From NCBI GenBank assembly GCA_965249005.1, contig CBDFLD010000001.1, forward strand, positions 1-23,551: a stretch of DNA of 23,551 nt, read 5' to 3'. The stretch's first letter is position 1. The number at the start of each line of letters is the position of its first letter. This DNA comes from CBDFLD01 sp965249005. GTDB lineage: Bacteria > Acidobacteriota > UBA6911. Made by a program: the position numbers and the translations under genes. This document shows, piece after piece, positions 14,939 to 23,447 of this stretch. The notes below the pieces were generated by a model, which was given only the letters and a program-made list of their open reading frames with translations, was not told the DNA's origin and did no database searches.

Positions 14939-16270
14939 ATGGGTGAAAAAGAACGAAAGGGGTTTCAACTCAGCTTTAACGGATTACTCAAAGTTGATTT
15001 TCAGGGATCGCGAGTCACCTCCGAGGGTGGCCTGATTCTGGTCCGCGAGTTGGACGAACGGCTGGGGATGGGACGACTCATAGACGAGCATCTCAACGAC
15101 ACGCGGCAAGGCTTGAACAAACAGTTCCCGCTCGTCGATCTGCTGCGGCAATCGGTCTATAGTCGCCTGGCAGGCTACGAAGACCTTAACGATGCCGCGC
15201 GGGTCTCAGTTGATCCGACCTTTCGCTTGATCGGCTCGAAGAAAAACTGGGATCGCGGTGCGGCGCTGACCTCGACGTTACACTGGTTCGAGACGGAGCT
15301 GCTGACGCGAGAAGAGAATCTGATCGGGCTGATGGCTCTGAACCGAGAGACACTCGCACAGGCCGAGGCTCTGGACAAGTCTGATCGCGTAGTGTTGGAT
15401 ATGGACTCAAGCGAGAGTCCGGTGCATGGTCAGCAGGAAGGCAGCGCCTACAATGGCCACTTCGAGTCCGTGTGTTACCATCCGCTGTTTCTGTTCAATA
15501 GTCACGGGGACTGTCTGGCGGCCAAGCTGCGGCCGGGTAACGTGCATAGCGCCGAGGACTGGGACGAGCTTCTGTTGCCGGAGATCGATTTTCAACAGGA
15601 GCAAGGCAAAGAGATCGTCTTTCGAGCAGACGCCGCCTTCGCCAAGCCAGAGGTTTACGAGACCCTGGAAGAGCGCGGCGTTCAGTATGCCATACGCATC
15701 CCGTCCAACAAGAGCCTGGAGTGGGAGATTGCCGACATCCTGTTTCGTCCTCCAGGTCGGCCCAGCCGCAAGCCACTGGTGCGCTACAAGAGCTTCCGCT
15801 ATCAGGCCGAAAGCTGGTCGAGGCCGCGACGGATCGTCGCCAAGGTCGAGCATCACCAGGGCGAGTTGTTCCCGCGGGTCGGGTTCATTGTCACGAACAT
15901 GAGCTTGCCGAGCCGCTCGGTGGTGAGGTTCTACAACAAGCGCGGCACGGCGGAGCAATGGATCAAAGAAGGCAAGCAGGCGACGCATTGGACGCGGCTG
16001 TCCTGCCATCGCTTCCGTGCGAATGAAGTGCGCCTGCAGTTGAGCGTGCTCGCCTACAACCTAGGCAACCTATGGCGGCGACTCGGGCTACCACCCCGGA
16101 TCAAGAGCTGGTCGCTCACGAGCTTGCAGCACCGGTTGATGAAGACTGGCGGAAGGCTGGTCAAGCACGCGCGGTACTACTGGTTGCTCTTGGCCGAGGG
16201 GCATCTGGACCGTCGGTTGTTTGGTGAAATGCTCAGGCGGATCTGGGCCTTGCCGCTGCCAAGCGGTTAG
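14939..16270 (+). CDS. IS1380-family transposase, copy 3
   Basis: A 443-residue DDE transposase with the same protein sequence as copy 1 and an intact frame and ribosome site. The single leader difference lies outside the gene. Confidence 0.95.
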   Translation: MGEKERKGFQLSFNGLLKVDFQGSRVTSEGGLILVRELDERLGMGRLIDEHLNDTRQGLNKQFPLVDLLRQSVYSRLAGYEDLNDAARVSVDPTFRLIGSKKNWDRGAALTSTLHWFETELLTREENLIGLMALNRETLAQAEALDKSDRVVLDMDSSESPVHGQQEGSAYNGHFESVCYHPLFLFNSHGDCLAAKLRPGNVHSAEDWDELLLPEIDFQQEQGKEIVFRADAAFAKPEVYETLEERGVQYAIRIPSNKSLEWEIADILFRPPGRPSRKPLVRYKSFRYQAESWSRPRRIVAKVEHHQGELFPRVGFIVTNMSLPSRSVVRFYNKRGTAEQWIKEGKQATHWTRLSCHRFRANEVRLQLSVLAYNLGNLWRRLGLPPRIKSWSLTSLQHRLMKTGGRLVKHARYYWLLLAEGHLDRRLFGEMLRRIWALPLPSG

Positions 16271-16431
16271 CCGCCCGGCTTGCAAGTCCGGAATTGGAAT
16301 GCCATGGAAGGAGTGTGGCGATGTGTCTGGAAAATCGCCCACGCAGGAGTGAGAAGGTCTACTACCACGGCGACAACGGGTCATTGGGATGCGTTGACTG
16401 GATCCATGGTTGGTCTGAGGCCGGGATTTTC

Positions 16432-16460
16432 TTGCTCCCATGGTGGCTCGAGACTATTAT
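16432..16460 (+). promoter_or_regulatory. candidate outward promoter in IS1380 copy 3
   Basis: TTGCTC (16432-16437), a 17-bp spacer and TATTAT (16455-16460). It points into the 5'-truncated surface-protein gene on the same strand and could drive its transcription. Confidence 0.45.
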
Positions 16461-16493
16461 GTTGGGAACCGAGATCCAAATTGGAAATTCCGG

Positions 16494-17138
16494 GTTAATC
16501 AGTGCCTGGGCAGTGGTGCAGATGGGAAGCCAGGCAACGGAGATTCCCTTGCTCGAGGTGGGGAAATATGCATCTGTCCAGGTACGTTCCTTTTGGGATA
16601 CGCGATCGTTCGGGAAGAGAAACAGGATTGAGCCTATTTATGCAATGCTCAACTCCAGTGACTCTCCGCTCAAGTACTGGGCGACTGTTACGTCAGCACA
16701 TGGAAGAAGAATAACTTACGAGGGAAAGCTGAACCCTCACGCTCGCTATATTCTGTCGCCGATGAGAAACAAGGGAAACTGGAAAGCTGGATCGATCACG
16801 ATAAGGCACAGTGGCATGCCGGGAGATCTGTTGTCGATAGGTTTGCTGCACGGAGATTCTTTCTTGAACCCAATACCGGTGTTCGATGTAGCAACCCTTG
16901 TTTCAAACAGGTACCATAGCGTCAGGGTCCCGATCAAAACAGCGGGCAGCTTGGGAAATGTTATTCCAATGCAAGCCCTGCTCTCGGCTTTCAATCCAAC
17001 CCGGCGGAGTCAAAGAGCCCTGCTGACGGTGTTTGATCCGGAGACAGGAGAAGAACTGGCAAGTCATGATGGTGTTATTGCGCCAGGCGAGGTGGAGACG
17101 CTAAATATCACGGAGTTGCTTACCCGAGATGACAAGAG
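16494..17138 (+). pseudogene. secreted or surface protein, first visible fragment (start missing)
   Basis: The plus strand is open from the IS boundary: LISAWAVVQMGSQATEIPLL, further on RSFGKRNRIEPIYAMLNSSD, and ending VETLNITELLTRDDK. There is no Met start; the 5' part was left behind when IS1380 copy 3 entered. The frame is also continuous with an open frame inside the IS 3' end (from an ATG at 16294), giving an artificial fusion. No enzyme family was recognised. The composition (beta-rich, Ser/Thr/Asn-rich) suggests an exported protein. It continues after the IS3 element as RIGGDSVRVAIEHSG. Confidence 0.7.
17125..17138. repeat. 14-bp direct repeat, left of the IS3 element
   Basis: CGAGATGACAAGAG immediately precedes the TG end of the IS3-family element and recurs at 18550-18563. 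Removing one copy and the IS restores the surface-protein reading frame. Confidence 0.85.
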
Positions 17139-17173
17139 TGTAGCGCACCCGGTTCCTTGGACACAAGTTTGAG

Positions 17174-18073
17174 CTACGCCGCCTGGCGTAGCTTGTGCGC
17201 CTCGCGTGCCTCGATCGGTGTTTGATAATCGATCTTCTCGAGACGCCAGGTCTTGTTGTACAACTCCACGAACTCGGCCACGGCGGCACGCACCTTCTGG
17301 AGGTTCTGGAAGATTCTCCCGTGGATCGCTTGGTCCTTGAGCGTGCGATTCCACCGCTCCGCAACTCCGTTCGTTTCCGGTTCCTCGACAAAACCGAAGC
17401 TGGGACGGATGCCCCAGCACCGGATCTGGTTGAGGAAGTGATCCGACAGGTACTGGGAGCCGTGGTCCATCCGGAGCGCCAGCCCCCGGGCAACGTCGGA
17501 GTCAATGGAACCATAGAGGCGCAGCAGACCCTGCGAGATCGGCTCCAACGCCGCGAAGCGGCTACCGACCTTGCACACGTGCCACCCCACACACTCCGCG
17601 TTCCAGTGCTCCACCGCCGCGAAAATCCAGACCCACCCGTCATCGAGCGTGAACACCCGCACTCCGTCGGTCCCCCACATCACGTTCGGCGCCAGGGTGA
17701 CGATCTTCCCATCGTGTGCCTTCGTTCCACCCTGGCGTCCGCGGTGTGGTGAGAGCAACTCATGCTCTCGCATGACCCGCAGCACCCGCTTGCGCGCAAC
17801 CCGGATCCCGTCCAAGATCCGAAGCCGCGCGTGGACCTTACGATGACCCTCGCCCTGGAACGGTGAGCGCTCCAGATCGGCCTGGATCGCCTCCAAAAGC
17901 TTCTCGTCCGACACCTTGGGCTGGGGACCCCGCCGAGTGGGTTCCTCGCCCTCCTGCCGCTTCTGCTCGCTTGTCCGCCGGGCGTAGAGCGCCGAGCGCG
18001 AGCGCTCCCAGGCCTGACACACGCGCTGGATCCCGTAACGTTGACCCGTGGCTTCGGAGATCGTCTCGCTCAT
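17174..18073 (-). CDS. IS3-family transposase OrfB (catalytic)
   Basis: A 299-residue protein starting MSETISEATGQRYGIQRVCQ. It has the HTH_21-like segment RSPFQGEGHRKVHARLRI and an rve integrase core. The DDE residues are seen in MWGTDGVRVF (first Asp), LRMDHGSQYLSDHF (second Asp) and PETNGVAERWNRTLKDQ (Glu). The ATG at 18073 overlaps the orfA stop as ATGA, so translational coupling rather than the usual -1 frameshift is the simplest way to make OrfB. An upstream extension to 18259 in the same frame is an antisense-like, Arg/Gly-rich stretch overlapping orfA and is not used as the start. Confidence 0.9.
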   Translation of the reverse strand: MSETISEATGQRYGIQRVCQAWERSRSALYARRTSEQKRQEGEEPTRRGPQPKVSDEKLLEAIQADLERSPFQGEGHRKVHARLRILDGIRVARKRVLRVMREHELLSPHRGRQGGTKAHDGKIVTLAPNVMWGTDGVRVFTLDDGWVWIFAAVEHWNAECVGWHVCKVGSRFAALEPISQGLLRLYGSIDSDVARGLALRMDHGSQYLSDHFLNQIRCWGIRPSFGFVEEPETNGVAERWNRTLKDQAIHGRIFQNLQKVRAAVAEFVELYNKTWRLEKIDYQTPIEAREAHKLRQAA

Positions 18074-18486
18074 CGTCGCGACCTCCTCATCGCCAAAGGG
18101 AGGCGCTTCTCCGCCGCCCGGGCGCGATTGCGCAGCAGCTCGATTTCCATGGACAGCTCCCCGATGTGACGCTTCGCAGCGTCGAGCGCCTCCGCCAACG
18201 GCTCGCCCTGGTGATTCTTCAAGCCGAGCTCGAGCCCGGCCAAGGCCCGCTCCCGCCACTCCTCCAGCCGGTAGATTTCCACGCCCACCTCACGCGACAG
18301 CGCATCCAGAGATTCGCCCCGCAGCAGTCGCAGCACCACGTCCCGCTTTCGTCCTCCGCTCCAACGCTGCCCCGGCTCCAGAGGCCTCGCCCCGGGCGCG
18401 GCGCCGACGGCCCGAACTCCAGTCGCCCTACGGGCTCCCTCCGTTCCTGCCGTCGCCTTCCACTTCACCCTCTTCGTTCGAACCAT
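18070..18486 (-). CDS. IS3-family OrfA (DNA-binding)
   Basis: A 138-residue protein with the helix-turn-helix KRDVVLRLLRGESLDALSRE, then VGVEIYRLEEWRERALAGLE. The C-terminal coiled-coil/leucine-zipper-like segment is ALDAAKRHIGELSMEIELLR, as in IS3-family OrfA proteins, which help the transposase bind the ends. ATG 18486 is preferred over 18504 because AAGGAGG lies 6 bases before it. The 4-nt overlap with orfB is described there. Confidence 0.85.
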   Translation of the reverse strand: MVRTKRVKWKATAGTEGARRATGVRAVGAAPGARPLEPGQRWSGGRKRDVVLRLLRGESLDALSREVGVEIYRLEEWRERALAGLELGLKNHQGEPLAEALDAAKRHIGELSMEIELLRNRARAAEKRLPLAMRRSRR

Positions 18487-18549
18487 TTCCACCTCCTTGG
18501 ACATCTCATTATCTCTTATTCTGTGTCCAAGAAAACTGGGTCCGACTCA

Positions 18550-18563
18550 CGAGATGACAAGAG
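18550..18563. repeat. 14-bp direct repeat, right of the IS3 element
   Basis: CGAGATGACAAGAG, identical to 17125-17138, immediately follows the CA end of the IS3 element. Confidence 0.85.
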
Positions 18564-19741
18564 GATCGGCGGTGACAGTGTCAGGGTGGCGATTGAGCAT
18601 TCAGGCAGGCCTGGGACAGTACTCTTGGCAGCTCGTAGCGTCAGCGCGAATAATCAGGTCATCTATGTACCGTTGATGGCCGAGTCTAGCGCCCACCATA
18701 ATGGCATGTACCCATTGCCCCCGCTTGATACGCATAGTGTAGTTACAACCTTGACCAACCTGGGGAGTATACCGGCACGGATTGGGGGTCAAATCAACTG
18801 GGAAGATGGCAGCTATATTTTTCCCTTAATCGACATCGCGCCTGGAGCCTCTCACCGTATCGATATCGCCGAACTGGCCAAGAATGGCGAGCCAGACATT
18901 TTTGGCAACAGCCTCGATCCAGACTACGAAAACGGGGTTTTGCGTTGGGGTTATTTTGTCGGGACAGCAACCTTAGGCAGCACAACGCTGATTGCCCGAA
19001 CAGAAGTGCACATAATTGGCGGTGGGCATGTCGGGTTTAACTGTACAGGTTGCTGCTGGGAGAATCCCTATGGAGACATTCTCCCCGGATCGGTAACGTT
19101 CGAAACAGGAAGTAGTCCTTATTTTGAGGCCGTTGTAGTAGTTCTGGCCTGTAGCGGGCCCAACGGGGTGTATCATGCCGAAGTGACTTCGACTAGCACT
19201 AGCGTGCCTTCTCCATTTAGCTGGAATGAGTATAACGTTTCGGCTTCAGATGCAGGATCGGCAACAATCAGCTTTACCGGGCTGGGCCAGTACTTTGTTT
19301 ACGGTGAGTGCTTTCTTCCACTATTTGTAGGATATAGTGGCACAGCTGGGGCGACGGCCAAGCCTAAGATAACGAGTGTTACTGGCCCTGCAAAGGTCCC
19401 GCTTCGACAGGGAGAGACAGGGGAAGGGGACAACTCCATTCAGCTTCAGGCCTCCGTGAATCCAACCGGGGGAACATTCGAGTGGACCACGACTAGCAGC
19501 AAGGTTTCGTTAAGCAATACTAGCCAAGCGACCGTTACAGTTACGTCCGTGAGTCAAAGCAGTTCGAGAGATGATGTGCCTATCAAACTGAAGTACACAA
19601 AGAACGGCCAATTCTCCGAGTGGCAAGGTACATTGACCGTCGTAAAGCCTGCCAGTCTCTCTCTGAACTCCAACACGTATAACGGAACATCGCATACGTG
19701 CGATCCTAACGCGAGTAGCGATAGTTGTGGCCAAAGCAGCT

Positions 19742-19745
19742 TTAC
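19742..19745. repeat. target duplication, left copy, of IS1380 copy 4
   Basis: TTAC directly before the left end; the matching copy is at 21407-21410, directly after the right end. Confidence 0.85.
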
Positions 19746-19851
19746 CCCGGATTTCCAATTTGAATGAAATATAGCAACCTTTCAGCCGCCTTCGGCATCC
19801 CTATTTATAAGCGTCGGAGAATGATAAGGACACATTGGAGGGCAACACCCG

Positions 19852-21183
19852 ATGGGTGAAAAAGAACGAAAGGGGTTTCAACTCAGCTTTAACGGATTAC
19901 TCAAAGTTGATTTTCAGGGATCGCGAGTCACCTCCGAGGGTGGCCTGATTCTGGTCCGCGAGTTGGACGAACGGCTGGGGATGGGACGACTCATAGACGA
20001 GCATCTCAACGACACGCGGCAAGGCTTGAACAAACAGTTCCCGCTCGTCGATCTGCTGCGGCAATCGGTCTATAGTCGCCTGGCAGGCTACGAAGACCTT
20101 AACGATGCCGCGCGGGTCTCAGTTGATCCGACCTTTCGCTTGATCGGCTCGAAGAAAAACTGGGATCGCGGTGCGGCGCTGACCTCGACGTTACACTGGT
20201 TCGAGACGGAGCTGCTGACGCGAGAAGAGAATCTGATCGGGCTGATGGCTCTGAACCGAGAGACACTCGCACAGGCCGAGGCTCTGGACAAGTCTGATCG
20301 CGTAGTGTTGGATATGGACTCAAGCGAGAGTCCGGTGCATGGTCAGCAGGAAGGCAGCGCCTACAATGGCCACTTCGAGTCCGTGTGTTACCATCCGCTG
20401 TTTCTGTTCAATAGTCACGGGGACTGTCTGGCGGCCAAGCTGCGGCCGGGTAACGTGCATAGCGCCGAGGACTGGGACGAGCTTCTGTTGCCGGAGATCG
20501 ATTTTCAACAGGAGCAAGGCAAAGAGATCGTCTTTCGAGCAGACGCCGCCTTCGCCAAGCCAGAGGTTTACGAGACCCTGGAAGAGCGCGGCGTTCAGTA
20601 TGCCATACGCATCCCGTCCAACAAGAGCCTGGAGTGGGAGATTGCCGACATCCTGTTTCGTCCTCCAGGTCGGCCCAGCCGCAAGCCACTGGTGCGCTAC
20701 AAGAGCTTCCGCTATCAGGCCGAAAGCTGGTCGAGGCCGCGACGGATCGTCGCCAAGGTCGAGCATCACCAGGGCGAGTTGTTCCCGCGGGTCGGGTTCA
20801 TTGTCACGAACATGAGCTTGCCGAGCCGCTCGGTGGTGAGGTTCTACAACAAGCGCGGCACGGCGGAGCAATGGATCAAAGAAGGCAAGCAGGCGACGCA
20901 TTGGACGCGGCTGTCCTGCCATCGCTTCCGTGCGAATGAAGTGCGCCTGCAGTTGAGCGTGCTCGCCTACAACCTAGGCAACCTATGGCGGCGACTCGGG
21001 CTACCACCCCGGATCAAGAGCTGGTCTCTCACGAGCTTGCAGCACCGGTTGATGAAGACTGGCGGAAGGCTGGTCAAGCACGCGCGGTACTACTGGTTGC
21101 TCTTGGCCGAGGGGCATCTGGACCGTCGGTTGTTTGGTGAAATGCTCAGGCGGATCTGGGCCTTGCCGCTGCCAAGCGGTTAG
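19852..21183 (+). CDS. IS1380-family transposase, copy 4
   Basis: A 443-residue DDE transposase with the same protein sequence as copies 1-3. The one nucleotide difference is synonymous (Ser). Intact. Confidence 0.95.
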   Translation: MGEKERKGFQLSFNGLLKVDFQGSRVTSEGGLILVRELDERLGMGRLIDEHLNDTRQGLNKQFPLVDLLRQSVYSRLAGYEDLNDAARVSVDPTFRLIGSKKNWDRGAALTSTLHWFETELLTREENLIGLMALNRETLAQAEALDKSDRVVLDMDSSESPVHGQQEGSAYNGHFESVCYHPLFLFNSHGDCLAAKLRPGNVHSAEDWDELLLPEIDFQQEQGKEIVFRADAAFAKPEVYETLEERGVQYAIRIPSNKSLEWEIADILFRPPGRPSRKPLVRYKSFRYQAESWSRPRRIVAKVEHHQGELFPRVGFIVTNMSLPSRSVVRFYNKRGTAEQWIKEGKQATHWTRLSCHRFRANEVRLQLSVLAYNLGNLWRRLGLPPRIKSWSLTSLQHRLMKTGGRLVKHARYYWLLLAEGHLDRRLFGEMLRRIWALPLPSG

Positions 21184-21344
21184 CCGCCCGGCTTGCAAGT
21201 CCGGAATTGGAATGCCATGGAAGGAGTGTGGCGATGTGTCTGGAAAATCGCCCACGCAGGAGTGAGAAGGTCTACTACCACGGCGACAACGGGTCATTGG
21301 GATGCGTTGACTGGATCCATGGTTGGTCTGAGGCCGGGATTTTC

Positions 21345-21373
21345 TTGCTCCCATGGTGGCTCGAGACTATTAT
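21345..21373 (+). promoter_or_regulatory. candidate outward promoter in IS1380 copy 4
   Basis: TTGCTC (21345-21350), a 17-bp spacer and TATTAT (21368-21373), pointing into the last fragment of the surface-protein gene. Confidence 0.45.
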
Positions 21374-21406
21374 GTTGGGAACCGAGATCCAAATTGGAAA
21401 TTCCGG

Positions 21407-21738
21407 TTACAGGGAATGGGACGTACAGCTCCTACAGGAGAGACCGGGTATACAGGGTTATGGATCATCTTCCAAACCCAGAGTGGATCTCGGGATTTTC
21501 ATTGTACATAAGTGAATCATACACTACTCCCAGTGGTCCGTGTTCAGGTAGCGCTCCAATTATTGGATCGGGTTTTGGCGATACAGTTACGGATTGTTTC
21601 TATTTTTGCGCCGAAACCTGTCGAACGGGGGGGAGTTGTAGCGTGAGTTCGACACAAACAATTAACGTTAATGGGTTCGCTGTGGGTACTAACAGCGTAA
21701 CGTGGACATGTTCAGACGCAACGGTCACGGCACAGTGA
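21407..21738 (+). pseudogene. secreted or surface protein, C-terminal fragment
   Basis: After one TTAC repeat the frame continues TGNGTYSSYRRDRVYRVM, then WISGFSLYISESYTTPSG, and ends with TGA at 21736-21738 after SVTWTCSDATVTAQ. Cysteines are frequent (DCFYFCAETCRTGGSC), suggesting disulphides outside the cytoplasm. The YRVMDHLPNPEWISGFSLYISESY stretch has the look of C-terminal regions of large exported proteins in Acidobacteriota; that is an impression, not a domain assignment. Confidence 0.7.
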
Positions 21739-22049
21739 ACCAACTGAGCCGGGCTATCTTGCTGTGATAGAGCGACACATAGCTAGTAATTGGGAAGTTC
21801 CGAGTCCCCGGGAGAGGTGGCAAAGATGCGATATTGTGAGTGTTTGTCTAACGGGCCGGTTGCTGGCGACCCGAATTCATTCGTGAGCGGAGGAGGTCGA
21901 AGTGAATAAACTTCAACTAACTATCTGTTGGCTCTAGGCTACATCCCACCAGGAAGTACCGGTGCCCTAACTCTGTGCGGTCAGTACCTTGAGAATGCCA
22001 CAATAACTCCCACGACGACGGCCGCAACCGTTGAGTCAATCCCATTTTC
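21739..22049 (+). other. gap with a possible broken coding frame
   Basis: An ATG at 21826 (preceded by GAGAGGTGG) opens a 27-codon frame (MRYCECLSNGPVAGDPNSF...) closed by TAA at 21907-21909. In the same frame the sequence stays open to the IS256 element and reads GYIPPGSTGALTLCGQYLEN followed by ATITPTTTAATVESIPFS. The second part looks like real protein, so this may be a gene with an in-frame stop that the IS256 element then cut. It is unrecognised. Nothing else was seen in 21739-21825. Confidence 0.3.
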
Positions 22050-23446
22050 AGTTGAAATTGGATAGCGGCTCCCGTGGTATTCACGCAATTCGTTCCTCCA
22101 CGGCTTTTGAAAAGCGGGCTTTTAAGGAACGACGTAACCTCGGTAGGTGGCGATAGCCACGGACCTTCCTGAGTCTCGGCTCGATCTCGAGCAATGCCGT
22201 AGCTACCCAACGATGTAATTGGTTGCTGTTTTTCCAGTAATCCACTTTGTCGGTTCTTTGTCCAAGCTGCGCATTGATGGACTCAAGACAATTCGTAGTA
22301 GAGAAACTTTCCCGGAGTTCCTCAGCCAGGCCCAACCGGTGAAGGGTGAGAGTCTCTTCGAAACCCTCATCCAAGCTGGCTGCCGCTGACTGGTTCAGCA
22401 GCAATAGTTCTTTTCGGACCCTTAGAAGCGCTTTTTCTGCCTCTTTCAGGTTTGGCTTTTGATAGGCATCCTGCAATCGTTTGCGAAAGGTTCCCTGTTT
22501 GCTCTTGGGTAAGTAGCACAATACATTTTCACGCTTGTGCCATCGGCAGCGCTGCACGACCGCCCGGTTGCCGAATACCGCCTGGACGGCTTTTCGCAAT
22601 CCTTTGGACCCATCGATAACGCACATCAGGCCCTTGTCATGGCAAAGCCCTCTTTGTATTAGCCCTCGGAGAAAGGCTATACACACTCGTTCATTTTCGG
22701 TACTGGCCTGCAGGAACCCCAAGATGATCTTCTCACCCTCGAGGGTCACTCCCAATCCAATCAGGATTTGCTCCGATGCAAAGCTTTTGCCGTCCAGAAA
22801 GAGAGCAACAAAATCGTATCCTGCAAGAGATCGTTCCTGCAGCTCCTTCAGTTTTCGAGCTGTCACTTGGATGGTACGGCGCGAGATGCTTGATGCTGAC
22901 ATGCCAAAAGCCTCCGGAACGGCCTCAGCGCACTCCCGATAATTCCGACAGGATAATCCGTTGATCACCTTCTTCAAAAGGCCCTCGTCCATATTCCTGG
23001 GTTGCTGCAACTGCCTATAGGTTCTCAACGGCGCTTCACGACCGTGGTTTGTGTCCCGGACTCGAGGAACACGGACTGGAATCTTCTGATCTGTGAGATA
23101 CACTGAACCCCTTTGCGATCCCCATCGATGAAGGTTGCAATCACCGCCGGCTCGGCTATAACGCTTCCCGGCGAGCTCGTTGACTTCATCTTCAAGGCTG
23201 TCCTGGACGGCTCTCAATCCGAGCGGTATCAATGCTTGGATCAGCTCGATACGTGCATCAAGTTCATTGACCTGATCGTTGATTTCCGGAACCCGAGCCC
23301 CGCCTGAGGATCGTTTTTGCTTCGATGTGATGCTGTTTGGTAGAATCTTCTTCATAGTGGCTCCTTGAGAATTGGTTGACTTCGTTTTCGCTAAAAACAA
23401 AAATCTACCACTCTTGGAGCCGCTTTCCTTTCATTGAATTTCAACT
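22050..23446 (-). mobile_element. IS256-family insertion sequence (ends tentative)
   Basis: The transposase is bordered by GGATAGCGGCTCC (22060-22072) and GGAGCCGCTTTCC (23416-23428), an inverted pair with one mismatch. Just outside lies a second perfect 10-bp inverted pair, AGTTGAAATT (22050-22059) and AATTTCAACT (23437-23446). The right side has eight extra bases between the two blocks. No 8-9 bp target duplication is seen at either possible boundary, so the exact ends remain uncertain. Confidence 0.75.
22081..23355 (-). CDS. IS256-family (mutator-type) transposase
   Basis: A 424-residue DDE transposase of the mutator superfamily. The first Asp is in VALFLDGKSF, the second in GLMCVIDGSKGLRKAV, followed by the family's C-x2-H in RCRWHKRENVLCYLP. 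The Glu is in STTNCLESINAQLGQRTDKV, and the C-terminus is basic. The N-terminal SYRECAEAVPEAFGMSASSI-type region (here NYRECAEAVPEAFGMS) is also diagnostic. ATG 23355 is preferred because AAGGAG lies a few bases upstream; an earlier ATG at 23400 would add 15 residues. The frame is intact. Confidence 0.93.
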   Translation of the reverse strand: MKKILPNSITSKQKRSSGGARVPEINDQVNELDARIELIQALIPLGLRAVQDSLEDEVNELAGKRYSRAGGDCNLHRWGSQRGSVYLTDQKIPVRVPRVRDTNHGREAPLRTYRQLQQPRNMDEGLLKKVINGLSCRNYRECAEAVPEAFGMSASSISRRTIQVTARKLKELQERSLAGYDFVALFLDGKSFASEQILIGLGVTLEGEKIILGFLQASTENERVCIAFLRGLIQRGLCHDKGLMCVIDGSKGLRKAVQAVFGNRAVVQRCRWHKRENVLCYLPKSKQGTFRKRLQDAYQKPNLKEAEKALLRVRKELLLLNQSAAASLDEGFEETLTLHRLGLAEELRESFSTTNCLESINAQLGQRTDKVDYWKNSNQLHRWVATALLEIEPRLRKVRGYRHLPRLRRSLKARFSKAVEERIA

Positions 23447-23447
23447 A

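Larger units (their letters stand above)
14833..16493 (+). mobile_element. IS1380-family insertion sequence, copy 3
   Basis: The same 1661-bp element with one visible difference (T at 14861 in the leader, where copies 1, 2 and 4 have G). The left flank is MBOAT ending ...CCTTAG. The right flank begins GTTAATCAG in a surface-protein gene. TTAG and GTTA do not match, so the two flanks come from different places. Confidence 0.95.
17139..18549 (-). mobile_element. IS3-family insertion sequence
   Basis: A 1411-bp element with the TG...CA ends usual for the IS3 family. The ends read TGTAGCGCACCCGGTT and, on the other strand, TGAGTCGGACCCAGTT; both continue to a shared TTGGACACA, allowing one indel. 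It carries overlapping orfA and orfB on the minus strand. It sits inside the surface-protein gene between 14-bp direct repeats, far longer than the 3-5 bp normal for this family. Confidence 0.9.
18550..19745 (+). pseudogene. secreted or surface protein, middle fragment
   Basis: The frame resumes at the IS3 right repeat (RDDKRIGGDSVRVAIEHSG) and runs about 400 codons to CGQSSFT. The first part, with VTTLTNLGSIPARIGGQI and IDIAPGASHRIDIAEL, repeats the style of the earlier fragment (a beta-sandwich-like module). A Cys-rich stretch FNCTGCCWENPYG follows. From about SVTGPAKVPLRQGE the sequence looks like Ig-like beta modules (IQLQASVNPTGGTFEW, SQATVTVTSVSQ). The many Thr and Ser residues and paired cysteines fit an extracellular protein. 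No catalytic motif is seen. It is cut by IS1380 copy 4. Confidence 0.7.
19746..21406 (+). mobile_element. IS1380-family insertion sequence, copy 4 (simple insertion)
   Basis: The same 1661-bp element with one visible silent change (TCT at 21024-21026 where the other copies have TCG). This is the only copy with a target duplication touching both normal ends (TTAC, 4 bp). Removing it restores the surface-protein frame (SSFTGNGTYSS). It therefore defines the true ends of the element. Confidence 0.95.

Noticed and set aside
7763..16493. Composite transposons formed by pairs of IS1380 copies
   Set aside because: The copies are in direct orientation and could bracket cargo, but matching target repeats were found for units made of one IS plus its right-hand neighbour. 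No repeat was found outside any pair of IS copies.
17863..19767. A 634-codon plus-strand open frame
   Set aside because: Its first half is the antisense of IS3 orfA/orfB. Only the part from 18550 is real coding sequence (the surface protein), joined to the IS by chance.
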